Shown here: one piece after another, positions 13,677 through 22,238 of the stretch
Position numbering within the stretch: the first letter of the stretch is position 1
Layout of the letters: each line of letters begins with the position of its first letter
Assembly: GCA_937901255.1 (NCBI GenBank)
Contig: CALCHN010000034.1
Coordinates: 1-29,860, forward strand
Direction: 5' to 3'
DNA length: 29,860 nt
DNA from: an uncultured Flavobacteriales bacterium
GTDB lineage: Bacteria; Bacteroidota; Bacteroidia; Flavobacteriales_E; Vicingaceae
Program-made: the position numbers and the translations under genes
The notes under the pieces: model-generated
Database searches by the model: none
Seen by the model: only the letters and a program-made list of their open reading frames with translations
Told to the model about the DNA's origin: nothing

Positions 13677-15767
13677 ATGAATAAGTATAGTTTAGTTTTT
13701 GTATGTTTATTATTAGCTAGCTCTTTGCATATTTTTGCTCAGGGCGATTCTATTACTATTACTTCACCAAAACTTCCAGAAACTACCAAACCTTTATCTT
13801 CTTCTATTCATCCATTTTCTCCTACAATAGGTTTAGGAGTTGGTAATTTTAAATTCTATGGAGATATTTTAGATGCCAATGTAGGAACACCTTTTATAAG
13901 CAATATCGCTTATGATTTACACATTAAGCAACGATTAAATCACTATTTGGCACTTAAATTTTATGTGTTGTTCGGAAAAGTAAGTGCAAACGAGCGTTCG
14001 TTAGATAGAAACTTAAATTTTGAATCAAGATTATCTGTTGGAGGATTTGCTTTAATGTATGATTTTGGCAACTTTTTACCTAAAAAACGTTCATTAAGTC
14101 CATTTTTATCTTTAGGAATTGAATCTGTTGAATTTCATTCTAAAACTGACTTATACGATGAGTATGGTAACAGATACAATTATTGGTCAGACGGTTCAAT
14201 AAGAAACATATCACAAGATGCTCCAAATGCTAAAGAAGCAATCGTTATACAAAGAGATTATGTTTTTGAAACAGACATTAGAGAGTCTGATTTTGATGGA
14301 TTAGAAAAATATCCCGAAAGAACTTTTGCCATACCTTTTGGAGGTGGAGTAATAATGCATGCTACAGAAAATATTGATTTCACTTTAGGATTTATTATGC
14401 ATTTTACATTTTCCGATTTGGTTGATGGTGTAATTGAAGAAAGTGAAGGAGACAGAATTGGCAATCAGCCAGGTAATGGTTCGAAAGATAAGTTTTTGAT
14501 GAGTTCTTTTTCCATTAGCTATAACTTCTTAAAACATAAAAAAGACTATGAAATTAAAGAATTTGAAGCTCCAATTGATTATTTAGCTTATGATATGGAT
14601 GATGAAGATGGAGATGGTGTAATTGATTTTATAGATGAATGTGCTTGGACACCAGCAGGAGTTGAGGTTGATGAAAAAGGTTGTCCGCTAGATATGGATA
14701 AAGATTTTGTACCTAATTATAAAGATGATGAGTTAGAATCTAGACCAAAAGCTATTGTTACTCCTTTGGGTGTTGAAATGACTGATGAAATGATAAAAGA
14801 TGCTTACGACAGGTATATGGATACTACAGGAGCATTCGCTACTATTGAAAATAGATCAATAACAGCAGGGAAAAAATCTAAAGTACAGCCTAAAAAATAT
14901 AAAGTACAGTTAGGAAGATTTACTGAAGCAATAGACGCTGCTTTAGTAGATAAATTCTTAAGTATTTCGGATGTGGATATTCAAGAAAAAGATGGGGAGA
15001 CAATAATTACTGTTGGAGATTATATGAGTTTAAATGAAGCTGTACAAAGAAAAGCAAGCTTAACAAGAGATGGTTTTGATGCAGCAATTGTAGTAGAACA
15101 AACGAAAGATGGCCAGCTTGTATCTGTTGGTGATGAAGCTAACAACATGGCAGTAGGAGATGAGTTTGCAAGTATGGATAATACTGATAAAGTAGTGTTT
15201 AGAGTTCAATTGGGAGCATTCTCCAAAAAACAACATAAAGAGCAATTCAATAAATTAGAAGGAGTTATAGAATTAAAAGCGGATGATGGCTTGTATAAAT
15301 ATATTGCACCAGGTTCTTACGCAACTATTGAAGAAGCTGCCAAACAAAAAATTAATTTGGCATTAGATAATGGTATTAAAGATGCTTTTGTGGTAGCTTA
15401 TCAAGGTGGAAAAAGAATTACCTTAAAAGAAGCTGGAGTTCTTTCTGCTGCTCAAGAAAGCATTAAAACACAAACTAAAACCTTAGATAAAAATCAAATT
15501 GTTTTTAAAGTTCAAATAGGTTCTTACAAAAACCAATTGCCTGTAGAAGTGCTTACTAAGTTTATGACTATAAAAGGAGTGGAGCAAACAGAAATTGAAA
15601 ATGAATTAACCAGATATACTACTGGCAGTTTTAAAACCTATGATGAAGCTCAAGCACATAAAACAAAAATTGTAGAAGAAAAAGGCATTAAAGGTGCTTT
15701 TGTAATTGCGTTACATGGAGATGAATTAATTCCAGTAAATCAAGCAAGAGAATTGTTAGGAGAATAA
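13677..15767 (+). CDS. Outer membrane barrel protein with thrombospondin type 3 repeats and three SPOR-like domains
   Basis: The protein has 696 residues, with signal peptide MNKYSLVFVCLLLASSLHIFAQ. Its N-terminal half (about 35-295) is an OmpA-like barrel paralogous to the protein at 10955. Calcium-type repeats follow at about 305-350 (DEDGDGVIDFIDECAW, DMDKDFVPNYKDDE). Three SPOR-like modules come next at about 405-485 (YKVQLGRF), 505-590 (FRVQLGAF) and 608-696 (FKVQIGSY). Modules 2 and 3 end in DAFVVAYQGGKRI and GAFVIALHGDELI. Three SPOR modules on one barrel protein is unusual. The design suggests an outer membrane anchor gripping peptidoglycan glycan at several points in the periplasm. 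The gene ends 7 bp from the convergent acyltransferase gene. Confidence 0.85.
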   Translation: MNKYSLVFVCLLLASSLHIFAQGDSITITSPKLPETTKPLSSSIHPFSPTIGLGVGNFKFYGDILDANVGTPFISNIAYDLHIKQRLNHYLALKFYVLFGKVSANERSLDRNLNFESRLSVGGFALMYDFGNFLPKKRSLSPFLSLGIESVEFHSKTDLYDEYGNRYNYWSDGSIRNISQDAPNAKEAIVIQRDYVFETDIRESDFDGLEKYPERTFAIPFGGGVIMHATENIDFTLGFIMHFTFSDLVDGVIEESEGDRIGNQPGNGSKDKFLMSSFSISYNFLKHKKDYEIKEFEAPIDYLAYDMDDEDGDGVIDFIDECAWTPAGVEVDEKGCPLDMDKDFVPNYKDDELESRPKAIVTPLGVEMTDEMIKDAYDRYMDTTGAFATIENRSITAGKKSKVQPKKYKVQLGRFTEAIDAALVDKFLSISDVDIQEKDGETIITVGDYMSLNEAVQRKASLTRDGFDAAIVVEQTKDGQLVSVGDEANNMAVGDEFASMDNTDKVVFRVQLGAFSKKQHKEQFNKLEGVIELKADDGLYKYIAPGSYATIEEAAKQKINLALDNGIKDAFVVAYQGGKRITLKEAGVLSAAQESIKTQTKTLDKNQIVFKVQIGSYKNQLPVEVLTKFMTIKGVEQTEIENELTRYTTGSFKTYDEAQAHKTKIVEEKGIKGAFVIALHGDELIPVNQARELLGE

Positions 15768-15774
15768 TAAAAAA

Positions 15775-16314
15775 TTATCCTTTATAATCGTCTAATTTTT
15801 TAACCACCTTAGCAGGGTTTCCTGCAAGTAGCTGATTTCCTTCTGGGAAAGAATCTCTAACAACTGCACCTGCAGCAACAACCGTATGTTCACCCAATTC
15901 TACTCCGGGAAGTACAACACAATTGGTTGTTAGTAAACAGTTTTTGCGAATAATTATAGGTTTTTCTGCTATATATTGATTATAGTCGTTTAAATCATGG
16001 TTCTGACTAATAAGAGAAACCCTAGGACCTAACCAAACATTTTCTTCCATAATAATTCCGTTTCTACCATCTAAATAACACCCAATAGCTGTTCCTGGTG
16101 CTTTACTTATATATTGTATTTTTTCAGGACACTTAACAATTGATGTTGGATGAACTGGCCAAGGCACATTTTTGTTATAGCCAAAAAGTTTTTGGTTGAT
16201 ACCCATTTTTAAAAAATAATAGGTGTAATAATAGTCGTCTTTAACCTTAGGAAATAAAATGTTCATTCCAAGCTTAATAAAGGGTTGAGCTATTTTTTTT
16301 AAACTTTTTTTCAT
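15775..16314 (-). CDS. Hexapeptide-repeat (left-handed beta-helix) acyltransferase
   Basis: This 179-residue protein has a C-terminal beta-helix of isoleucine/valine-rich hexapeptide turns (IIIRKNCLLTTNCVVLPGVELGEHTVVAAGAVV), ending with the common LLAGNPAKVVKK tail. The His in SQNHDLND sits where the catalytic His of xenobiotic and sugar O-acetyltransferases lies. The N-terminal about 50 residues are helical, with an aromatic stretch (DDYYYTYYF). The acceptor is probably a sugar or lipid-linked glycan in the cytoplasm, but nothing in the sequence specifies it. It is the last gene of a tightly spaced minus-strand run (8 bp after the MORN/YwqK-like gene, 13 bp between that and fbp), which looks like an operon of unrelated functions. 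Confidence 0.85.
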   Translation of the reverse strand: MKKSLKKIAQPFIKLGMNILFPKVKDDYYYTYYFLKMGINQKLFGYNKNVPWPVHPTSIVKCPEKIQYISKAPGTAIGCYLDGRNGIIMEENVWLGPRVSLISQNHDLNDYNQYIAEKPIIIRKNCLLTTNCVVLPGVELGEHTVVAAGAVVRDSFPEGNQLLAGNPAKVVKKLDDYKG

Positions 16315-16321
16315 CTAAAAA

Positions 16322-17461
16322 TCATTCAACTTTTTGTTGTTGATATTCAACAGCCTTAACGTCTTTAATTTGGTTAAAGTATATTAACACACTATATTTT
16401 CTGGCATTAGGATGCTTGTAAATATCCTCAAAACTTTCATTATTTCTATTTCTAAACTCAACAATATCAACTCTTAGCATATTATCAACAACTTCAGAAA
16501 AATATAAAATCATATCCGAATTTGGTTGAGTAGAATATTGGTATAATGCTAAATCTGTTCTAACAGGATGTGAAGAAAAACCATCTTTATATTGCTCAAT
16601 ATTAGCAGTAAGCTGGGCATTTATAGTATCACTTGTTAGTTTTTCTGGTTCAGTTAAAAATGGGGCTAACCCTAGTGGTGTTATGGTTGGAGAAACAGCA
16701 AACAAGAACAAATCTTTTTTATAATCGAAATACTTATCGTAGTATTTACGCTCTTTTTTGGTGTTGGTAAACTGAATTTTAATTCTATTTCTGATGTAAT
16801 AATTTCTTGCTAAATAGGTAATCGCACTTAAGTAAAACGTATCTATTTCTTGTATTTGATTATTGGTATCACTAATTAAACTATCATTAATTGGTTGCGA
16901 AACAATACTATCGTTTGTTGACGGATTATTACTTCTAATTCTAACAAAATCGAACATACCAGTTAAATAAAGATTGGGATATTTAGTAATGTATTTTCCT
17001 CCATCAGTATTTAAACATTTCCACCTACCAGATTTTTTTCCATGCTTGTATCGTCCATAACATTTTAAATAGCGATAAGCCCAATATTTATGTTTCACTC
17101 CTTCATCATATATGCCTTTAATGGCAACTTCACCAGCCTTATCGAAATAGGTAAACTCTCCATGAAGTTTATTGTTAGCATAAATCGCTTTTACCATTAA
17201 TCCTCCTGAAGGATAATACGCTTTGTATAAACCGTTTTGGAAATTGTAACTATAGTTTTTTTCAATAGCTATTTGACTAGTGTCATCAGCAAAAACAGCT
17301 ATCACTTTAGAGAAAATGCCTTTTGTTAAGGTATCTGTGTAAATTACATCGTAAGTAATAAAATTGGTATCAATTTGAATGGTTTCTGTTACCACTTGCT
17401 GAGCTTTTATAGAAAAGCACATTAGAGTAAAAGCAAGGATGAAAAATGTTTTTTTTAGCAT
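16322..17461 (-). CDS. Exported protein with MORN/YwqK-like repeats
   Basis: The protein has 379 residues from the ATG at 17461, with signal peptide MLKKTFFILAFTLMCFSIKAQ. A start at 17488 is possible but would overlap fbp and lengthen the signal peptide. Residues about 60-150 hold repeats like YYPSGGLMVKAIYANNKLHGEFTYF, KAGEVAIKGIYDEGVKHKYW and GRYKHGKKSGRWKC (given here in pieces), matching MORN_2 / YwqK-like antitoxin-family modules. These are common in exported Bacteroidota proteins and do not imply a toxin partner. The C-terminal half (about 215-379) has no motif I recognise. It lies between fbp and an acyltransferase gene in a compact run, so it is likely transcribed from the fbp promoter. 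Confidence 0.75.
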   Translation of the reverse strand: MLKKTFFILAFTLMCFSIKAQQVVTETIQIDTNFITYDVIYTDTLTKGIFSKVIAVFADDTSQIAIEKNYSYNFQNGLYKAYYPSGGLMVKAIYANNKLHGEFTYFDKAGEVAIKGIYDEGVKHKYWAYRYLKCYGRYKHGKKSGRWKCLNTDGGKYITKYPNLYLTGMFDFVRIRSNNPSTNDSIVSQPINDSLISDTNNQIQEIDTFYLSAITYLARNYYIRNRIKIQFTNTKKERKYYDKYFDYKKDLFLFAVSPTITPLGLAPFLTEPEKLTSDTINAQLTANIEQYKDGFSSHPVRTDLALYQYSTQPNSDMILYFSEVVDNMLRVDIVEFRNRNNESFEDIYKHPNARKYSVLIYFNQIKDVKAVEYQQQKVE

Positions 17462-17474
17462 GGTAATTATTGAG

Positions 17475-18503
17475 TTATGCATTTGCATTTTCTACTCGTT
17501 CATATTTTTCAATCATTTCAAAAACTTTATTTACCATATTTTTAGACCCCATTAAAGCAGGAACTCGTTGGTGCAAAGAAGTTGGTTTAATATCCATAAT
17601 TCTTTCTTTACCTGTAGAAGCAATTCCGCCAGCTTGTTCAACAATAAAAGCCATAGGGTTACATTCGTAAATTAAACGCAGTTTACCATTTGGAGAACCC
17701 GCTGTTGCAGGGTAACAAAAAACACCACCTTTTATTAAGTTTCGGTGAATATCAGCAACCATAGAAGCAATATACCTGCAAGAATATGGTCTGCCTGTTG
17801 AAGCATCTTCTTCTTTTACCCAATCGCAATATTTTTGAAGTCCTTTAGAGAACGTATTGTAATTTCCTTCATTAAAAGAATATAACCTTCCGTCATCAGG
17901 AGATTTTATATTAGGATGTGAAAGACAAAATTCTCCTATAGATGGATCTAATGTAAATCCGTTAACGCCTTTTCCTGTGGTATAAACCAACATGGTAGAA
18001 GAACCGTAAATAACATACCCTGCAGCTACTTGTTTATTGCCTTCTTGTAAAAAATCTTCTAATTGAGCTGGACCATCTTTACTAACTCTTCTGTAAATAG
18101 AAAAAATAGTTCCTATAGAAACATTTACATCAATATTAGAAGAACCATCCAACGGATCAAAAGCAACAACATACTTCCCTTTTTGAGAAATTTCATTATC
18201 AAAAGCCATGAAATCATCATTTTCTTCAGAAGCTATTCCACAAACTTCACCTCCATATCTAAACGCATTGATGAATTGATTGTCGGCATAAACATCCAAT
18301 TTTTGTTGGTCTTCCCCTTGAATGTTTTCACTACCAGCTTTTCCTAAAATATTTCCTAAACCAGCCCTTCTAACTTCTTTATTAATAATTTTAGAGGCTA
18401 CACCTATATCGTTTAATAATCGAGTTAACTCTCCTGAAGCATAAGGAAAATCAGCTTGTCTTTCTAAAATAAATTCGTTGAGGGTTGTAAAATTAGTCAT
18501 CAT
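17475..18503 (-). CDS. fbp: Fructose-1,6-bisphosphatase, class I
   Basis: The protein has about 342 residues from the ATG at 18503 (MMTNFTTLNEFILERQADF). The frame extends to an ATG at 18539, but family members begin near TLxEFIxExQ and the extra residues (MKFLKVQFRKNS) look non-homologous. The metal-site block FDPLDGSSNIDVNVSIGTIFSIYR (split around DPLDGSS), substrate contacts in RYIASMVADIHRNLIKGG, and CYPATAGSPNGKLRLIYE are all intact. It hydrolyses fructose-1,6-bisphosphate to fructose-6-phosphate in gluconeogenesis in the cytoplasm. On the minus strand TTTCTTTG (18542-18549) is one mismatch from the -7 consensus and would start transcription near 18536, which also favours the inner ATG. 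Two genes follow closely downstream. Confidence 0.95.
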   Translation of the reverse strand: MMTNFTTLNEFILERQADFPYASGELTRLLNDIGVASKIINKEVRRAGLGNILGKAGSENIQGEDQQKLDVYADNQFINAFRYGGEVCGIASEENDDFMAFDNEISQKGKYVVAFDPLDGSSNIDVNVSIGTIFSIYRRVSKDGPAQLEDFLQEGNKQVAAGYVIYGSSTMLVYTTGKGVNGFTLDPSIGEFCLSHPNIKSPDDGRLYSFNEGNYNTFSKGLQKYCDWVKEEDASTGRPYSCRYIASMVADIHRNLIKGGVFCYPATAGSPNGKLRLIYECNPMAFIVEQAGGIASTGKERIMDIKPTSLHQRVPALMGSKNMVNKVFEMIEKYERVENANA

Positions 18504-18579
18504 ACTGTTTTTTCTAAATTGGACTTTTAAAAACTTCATTACAAAGAAATGAAATTATCGTGAATTAACTCAGTTTTAC

Positions 18580-18587
18580 TACTTTTG
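18580..18587 (+). promoter_or_regulatory. Bacteroidota-type -7 promoter element, very close to the start codon
   Basis: TACTTTTG matches TAnnTTTG exactly and ends only 4 bp before the ATG of the acetyltransferase gene (18592). If used, transcription would begin at or next to the start codon, giving a leaderless or nearly leaderless message. Confidence 0.4.
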
Positions 18588-18591
18588 TTTT

Positions 18592-19041
18592 ATGGAAATC
18601 ACAATAAGAAAAGCTACAAAAAACGACCTACCCGAAGTACTAAACCTAATAAAAGAATTAGCACTTTTTGAAAAACAGCCGCAAGAAGTTACCATTACGC
18701 TTAAACAATTAGAAGAAGATGGTTTTGGCAATCATCCTTTATATTGGATAATTTTAGCAGAAAATACCCATGAAATTGTTGGAATGTCTTTTTATTATAT
18801 TCGCTATTCTACATGGAAAGGTAGGTGTTTGTATTTGGAAGATTTGGTAGTTAAAGAAGCTTATAAGCAAAAAGGAATAGGTTTTTTACTCTTTAAAGCT
18901 ACTTTAGATGCTGCTAAAGAAATGAACGCTAAACTAATGACTTGGCAAGTGTTAGATTGGAATGAGCCTGCTATTGAATTCTATAAAAAATTTAATGCAG
19001 AATTGGATGAGGAATGGTTAAACGGAAAAATAAGATTGTAA
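18592..19041 (+). CDS. GNAT acetyltransferase similar to spermidine/spermine (diamine) N-acetyltransferase
   Basis: This 149-residue GNAT protein has the acetyl-CoA pyrophosphate loop QKGIGFLLF (consensus Q/RxxGxG/A). Its sequence tracks eukaryotic SSAT closely along its length. LEEDGFGNHPLYW, YSTWKGRCLYLEDLVV and VLDWNEPAIEFYKKFNAE correspond to LLEDGFGEHPFY, YDPWIGKLLYLEDFFV and VAEWNEPSINFYKRRGA. Likely substrates are polyamines, diamines or thialysine-like amines, which it would neutralise by N-acetylation in the cytoplasm. It starts 89 bp from the divergent fbp gene and is followed 15 bp later by aspartate kinase, so the two plus-strand genes are probably co-transcribed. Bacterial SSAT-like proteins vary in substrate, so polyamine use is plausible but not proven. 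Confidence 0.88.
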   Translation: MEITIRKATKNDLPEVLNLIKELALFEKQPQEVTITLKQLEEDGFGNHPLYWIILAENTHEIVGMSFYYIRYSTWKGRCLYLEDLVVKEAYKQKGIGFLLFKATLDAAKEMNAKLMTWQVLDWNEPAIEFYKKFNAELDEEWLNGKIRL

Positions 19042-19056
19042 AATTAAAATAATTAA

Positions 19057-20322
19057 ATGTTGAAAGTATTTAAGTTTGGTGGTGCTTCTGTAAAAGATGC
19101 TCAAGCAGTAAAAAATGTAGGAAAAGTTATTCAGTTGTATAACGAACCGCTTGTGGTGGTTATATCTGCAATGGGTAAGACTACCAATGCATTAGAAGAA
19201 TTGGTAAACGCTTATTATTTTAAAGAAAATGATGTAAATGTATTGTTGGAAAAAGTAAAACAATTTCATTTTGGTATAATGAATGAACTTTTTGAGAATA
19301 AAAACCATCAAATATTTACAGATATACATAATACTTTTGTAGAAATAGAGTGGGAGATAGAGGAAGAACCACAAAGAACTTATGATTACGTGTATGACCA
19401 AATTGTTTCTGTTGGTGAATTACTTTCTACAAAAATAGTTAGTGCTTACCTTAATGAGGCAAATATTAACAATCATTGGATAGATGCCAGAGCTTTAATA
19501 CAAACAGATAATACTTACCGAAAAGCTAATATAGATTGGAAACTTACTACCGAGTTGGTTCAATCTACCATGCCAAAAGTAATTACATCAGATAATAAAT
19601 ATGTGATAACCCAAGGATTTATTGGAGCTAGCTCAGAAAATTTCACCACTACTTTGGGAAGAGAAGGATCAGATTTTTCAGCAGCAATTTTAGCTCATTG
19701 CTTAGGAGTAGAAAGTGTAACGATTTGGAAAGATGTTCCCGGAATGTTAAATGCCGACCCAAAATGGTTCGATGATACTCAACAGTTAGAACACATATCT
19801 TATCATGAAGCGGTAGAATTAGCTTATTATGGAGCAACGGTAATTCATCCAAAAACCATTAAGCCACTTCAAAATAAAAAAATCCCTTTGTATGTAAAAT
19901 CTTTTTTAGAACCTGCACTTAAAGGAACATTAATAGACGAGCATACAGCAGGTGATAAATTAACCCCTTCATTTATATTTAAAATAGAACAAGTATTGAT
20001 TTCAATAGCTGCAAAAGATTATTCTTTTATTGTTGAGGATAATTTGAGTCAGATTTTTGCCCAACTTTCGGCACATAACATTACCGTAAATTTGATGCAA
20101 AATGCAGCGATAAGTTTTTCTATTTGCATTGATTTTAATCCGTTTACCACCATGAAATTTATAGAGGAATTACAAAAAGATTATCATGTGTTGTACAATA
20201 AAAACTTAGAGTTGGTTACTGTTCGCCATTATGATGAAGCTACTATAAAAAGAGTTACAGCAAACAAAGATATTTTGGTGGAACAAAAAAGTAGAAATAC
20301 AGCTCGTTTTGTAATGAAATAA
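19057..20322 (+). CDS. lysC: Aspartate kinase (monofunctional)
   Basis: This 421-residue protein begins with the aspartate kinase signature VFKFGGASVKDA, followed by VVVISAMGKTTNAL, VSVGELLSTKI, a substrate-binding TTLGREGSDFSAAI, VTIWKDVPGMLNADP and ELAYYGATVIHPKTI. It phosphorylates aspartate, the first step to lysine, threonine, methionine and diaminopimelate. The C-terminal region (about 305-410) has the length of an ACT regulatory region but is divergent, so feedback behaviour cannot be predicted. There is no fused homoserine dehydrogenase. It follows the SSAT-like gene by 15 bp and converges with the DUF423 gene 11 bp beyond its stop. No lysine riboswitch could fit in the short gap. Confidence 0.92.
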   Translation: MLKVFKFGGASVKDAQAVKNVGKVIQLYNEPLVVVISAMGKTTNALEELVNAYYFKENDVNVLLEKVKQFHFGIMNELFENKNHQIFTDIHNTFVEIEWEIEEEPQRTYDYVYDQIVSVGELLSTKIVSAYLNEANINNHWIDARALIQTDNTYRKANIDWKLTTELVQSTMPKVITSDNKYVITQGFIGASSENFTTTLGREGSDFSAAILAHCLGVESVTIWKDVPGMLNADPKWFDDTQQLEHISYHEAVELAYYGATVIHPKTIKPLQNKKIPLYVKSFLEPALKGTLIDEHTAGDKLTPSFIFKIEQVLISIAAKDYSFIVEDNLSQIFAQLSAHNITVNLMQNAAISFSICIDFNPFTTMKFIEELQKDYHVLYNKNLELVTVRHYDEATIKRVTANKDILVEQKSRNTARFVMK

Positions 20323-20333
20323 TACCCATTATA

Positions 20334-20732
20334 TTAGTTGGGCAACTTAATTTTTAATGCTCCCAACAATATTAACATCCACCCTACAATAATTAACGCC
20401 CCACCAATTGGAGTAATTAGAGCTACATATTTTAAAGTTTCAATACCCAACATATTTTTTAGTGTAAGCAAATAAATAGATCCTGAAAACAACATTACTC
20501 CCCAAAATATAAATTGTGCAGCTCTATTAAAATAAACATGATTAATTTTTAAGCTAATAATAAATAAAAGTACTAGAACCAATGCGTGATACATTTGATA
20601 ACGCACGCCAGTTTCAAATGAAATAAGCTGTTCGGGTGTTAATACTTCTTTTAAAGCGTGAGCTCCAAACGCTCCAAAAATTACGGCTAATCCACCTAAG
20701 ATAGAGCCTTTTATTAGCATAGATTTTTTCAT
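20334..20732 (-). CDS. DUF423-family small membrane protein
   Basis: This 132-residue protein has four predicted transmembrane helices and the DUF423 hallmarks: GGLAVIFGAFGAHAL near the N terminus, FETGVRYQMYHALVLVLL in the middle, and GVMLFSGSIYLLTL followed by ITPIGGALIIVGWMLILLGAL. The family is widespread in bacteria and has no established function. The gene is convergent with aspartate kinase and divergent from the saccharopine dehydrogenase-like gene (101-bp shared upstream region), so it appears to be a single-gene unit. Confidence 0.9.
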   Translation of the reverse strand: MKKSMLIKGSILGGLAVIFGAFGAHALKEVLTPEQLISFETGVRYQMYHALVLVLLFIISLKINHVYFNRAAQFIFWGVMLFSGSIYLLTLKNMLGIETLKYVALITPIGGALIIVGWMLILLGALKIKLPN

Positions 20733-20833
20733 TGTTTGTGTTAATGTTTATTGTTAGTAAAATTCCCCATTTTTATGGAGATAAATTTTAAAATTTTAGC
20801 GAATTTCGAGCTAAATTGTTATAAATAATTATC

Positions 20834-22180
20834 ATGCGAAAAATTCTTGTCATAGGAGCCGGCAGATCAACGTCTTCTTTAATTCAATACTTATTGTTTA
20901 ATGCTGAAAACGAAAATTGGTTTGTAACCATTGCCGATCAATCTAAAGAATTAGCAATAAAATCTGCCAACAACCATGACAAGTCCAAAGCCATTGCTTT
21001 TGATGTAAATAATGATGAAGAAAGAAATCGTTTAATTGACGAACATGATATTATAATTTCAATGCTTCCGGCACACATGCATATTGCTGTTGCTAAAGAT
21101 TGCATCAGATTAAAAAAACACATGGTTACGGCTTCGTATGTTTCTAAAGAAATGAAAGCCTTAAAACAAGAAGCTATAGATGCAGGTGTAATTATTATGA
21201 ATGAAATTGGTGTTGACCCTGGAATAGACCACCTTTCGGCTATGCGTTTAATAGACGAAATTAGAGAAAATGGAGGTGAGCTAGAAGCTTTTGAAACCTT
21301 TACAGGTGGTTTGGTAGCTCCAGAAAGTGATGATAATCCTTGGAATTATAAATTTACTTGGAACCCGAGAAATGTAGTATTGGCAGGACAAGGAACAGTA
21401 AAATTTATTCAAAACCATAAATATAAATACATTCCTTATCATAAATTATTTAGAAGAACTGAAATTATTGACATTGATGGACATGGAAAGTTTGAAGGTT
21501 ATGCCAATAGAGATTCACTTCAATACAGAGAGATTTATGGATTAAAAGATATTCCTACCATGTATAGAGGAACACTCAGAAAACCTGGTTTTTGCAGGGC
21601 TTGGGATGTTTTTGTACAATTAGGAGCAACTGACGATTCTTATATTATGGAAGGTTCTGAAAATATGACCAACAGAGAATTTATCAATTCATTTTTAGCG
21701 TATAACGAAACAGATTCTGTTGAACTGAAATTTAAACACTACTTAAATATCCGTCAGGATGATGTAGATTTGTTTGATAAATTTGTTTGGCTAGGTATTT
21801 TTGAAAATACTAAAATAGAACTGAAAGATGCTACTCCAGCACAAATCCTTCAGCATATTTTAGAGCAAAAACTATCACTTTCTGCAAACGATAAAGATAT
21901 GATAGTAATGTGGCACAGGTTCTTATTTAAACAAGATGGAGATTTTAAAGAAATTCATTCATCTATGGTGGTAAAAGGCGATGATCAAACCTATACTGCT
22001 ATGGCAAAAACAGTAGGTTTGCCTGTTGCAATTGCTACTAAAATGATTTTAAATGAAGTGATAAAAACCCCAGGAGTTCATGTGCCTATATCGAAAGAGA
22101 TTTACGAACCCATTTTAAATGAATTAGAAAATTATGGAGTTCATTTTCAAGAAAAAGAAGTAACACCTCGATTTTATTAA
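20834..22180 (+). CDS. Saccharopine dehydrogenase-like oxidoreductase (LYS9/AASS C-terminal type)
   Basis: This 448-residue protein has an N-terminal Rossmann fold with the loop VIGAGRSTSSLIQYL. Further blocks are IISMLPAHMHIAVAK, MNEIGVDPGIDHLSAMRLID, and FETFTGGLVAPESDDNPWNYKFTWNPRNV, characteristic of the glutamate-forming saccharopine dehydrogenase found in yeast Lys9 and in the animal AASS C-terminal half. The domain converts saccharopine to aminoadipate semialdehyde plus glutamate, so lysine catabolism is the likely role. I do not see the lysine-ketoglutarate reductase partner in this window. Carboxynorspermidine dehydrogenases share the fold, but the LYS9-type motifs argue against that here. 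It has its own upstream region, divergent from the DUF423 gene. Confidence 0.85.
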   Translation: MRKILVIGAGRSTSSLIQYLLFNAENENWFVTIADQSKELAIKSANNHDKSKAIAFDVNNDEERNRLIDEHDIIISMLPAHMHIAVAKDCIRLKKHMVTASYVSKEMKALKQEAIDAGVIIMNEIGVDPGIDHLSAMRLIDEIRENGGELEAFETFTGGLVAPESDDNPWNYKFTWNPRNVVLAGQGTVKFIQNHKYKYIPYHKLFRRTEIIDIDGHGKFEGYANRDSLQYREIYGLKDIPTMYRGTLRKPGFCRAWDVFVQLGATDDSYIMEGSENMTNREFINSFLAYNETDSVELKFKHYLNIRQDDVDLFDKFVWLGIFENTKIELKDATPAQILQHILEQKLSLSANDKDMIVMWHRFLFKQDGDFKEIHSSMVVKGDDQTYTAMAKTVGLPVAIATKMILNEVIKTPGVHVPISKEIYEPILNELENYGVHFQEKEVTPRFY

Positions 22181-22238
22181 TGCCATCAAATCCCCCGAAA
22201 GGAGACCTTTAAATTTAAATAAATTCAAACTAAAAAAA

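Noticed and set aside
16322..17461. Toxin-antitoxin system based on the YwqK-like repeats
   Set aside because: The protein has a signal peptide, its neighbours are fbp and an acyltransferase, and no toxin-like gene is adjacent. MORN-type repeats are common in exported Bacteroidota proteins.
18063..18347. 94-codon open frame antisense to fbp
   Set aside because: It lies wholly inside a highly conserved fbp coding region and shows no recognisable domain.
20834..22180. Carboxynorspermidine dehydrogenase, which would extend the polyamine set
   Set aside because: The VDPGIDHLSAMR and TFTGGLVAPESDDNPW blocks fit the LYS9/AASS saccharopine dehydrogenase type better, and no carboxynorspermidine decarboxylase partner is present.
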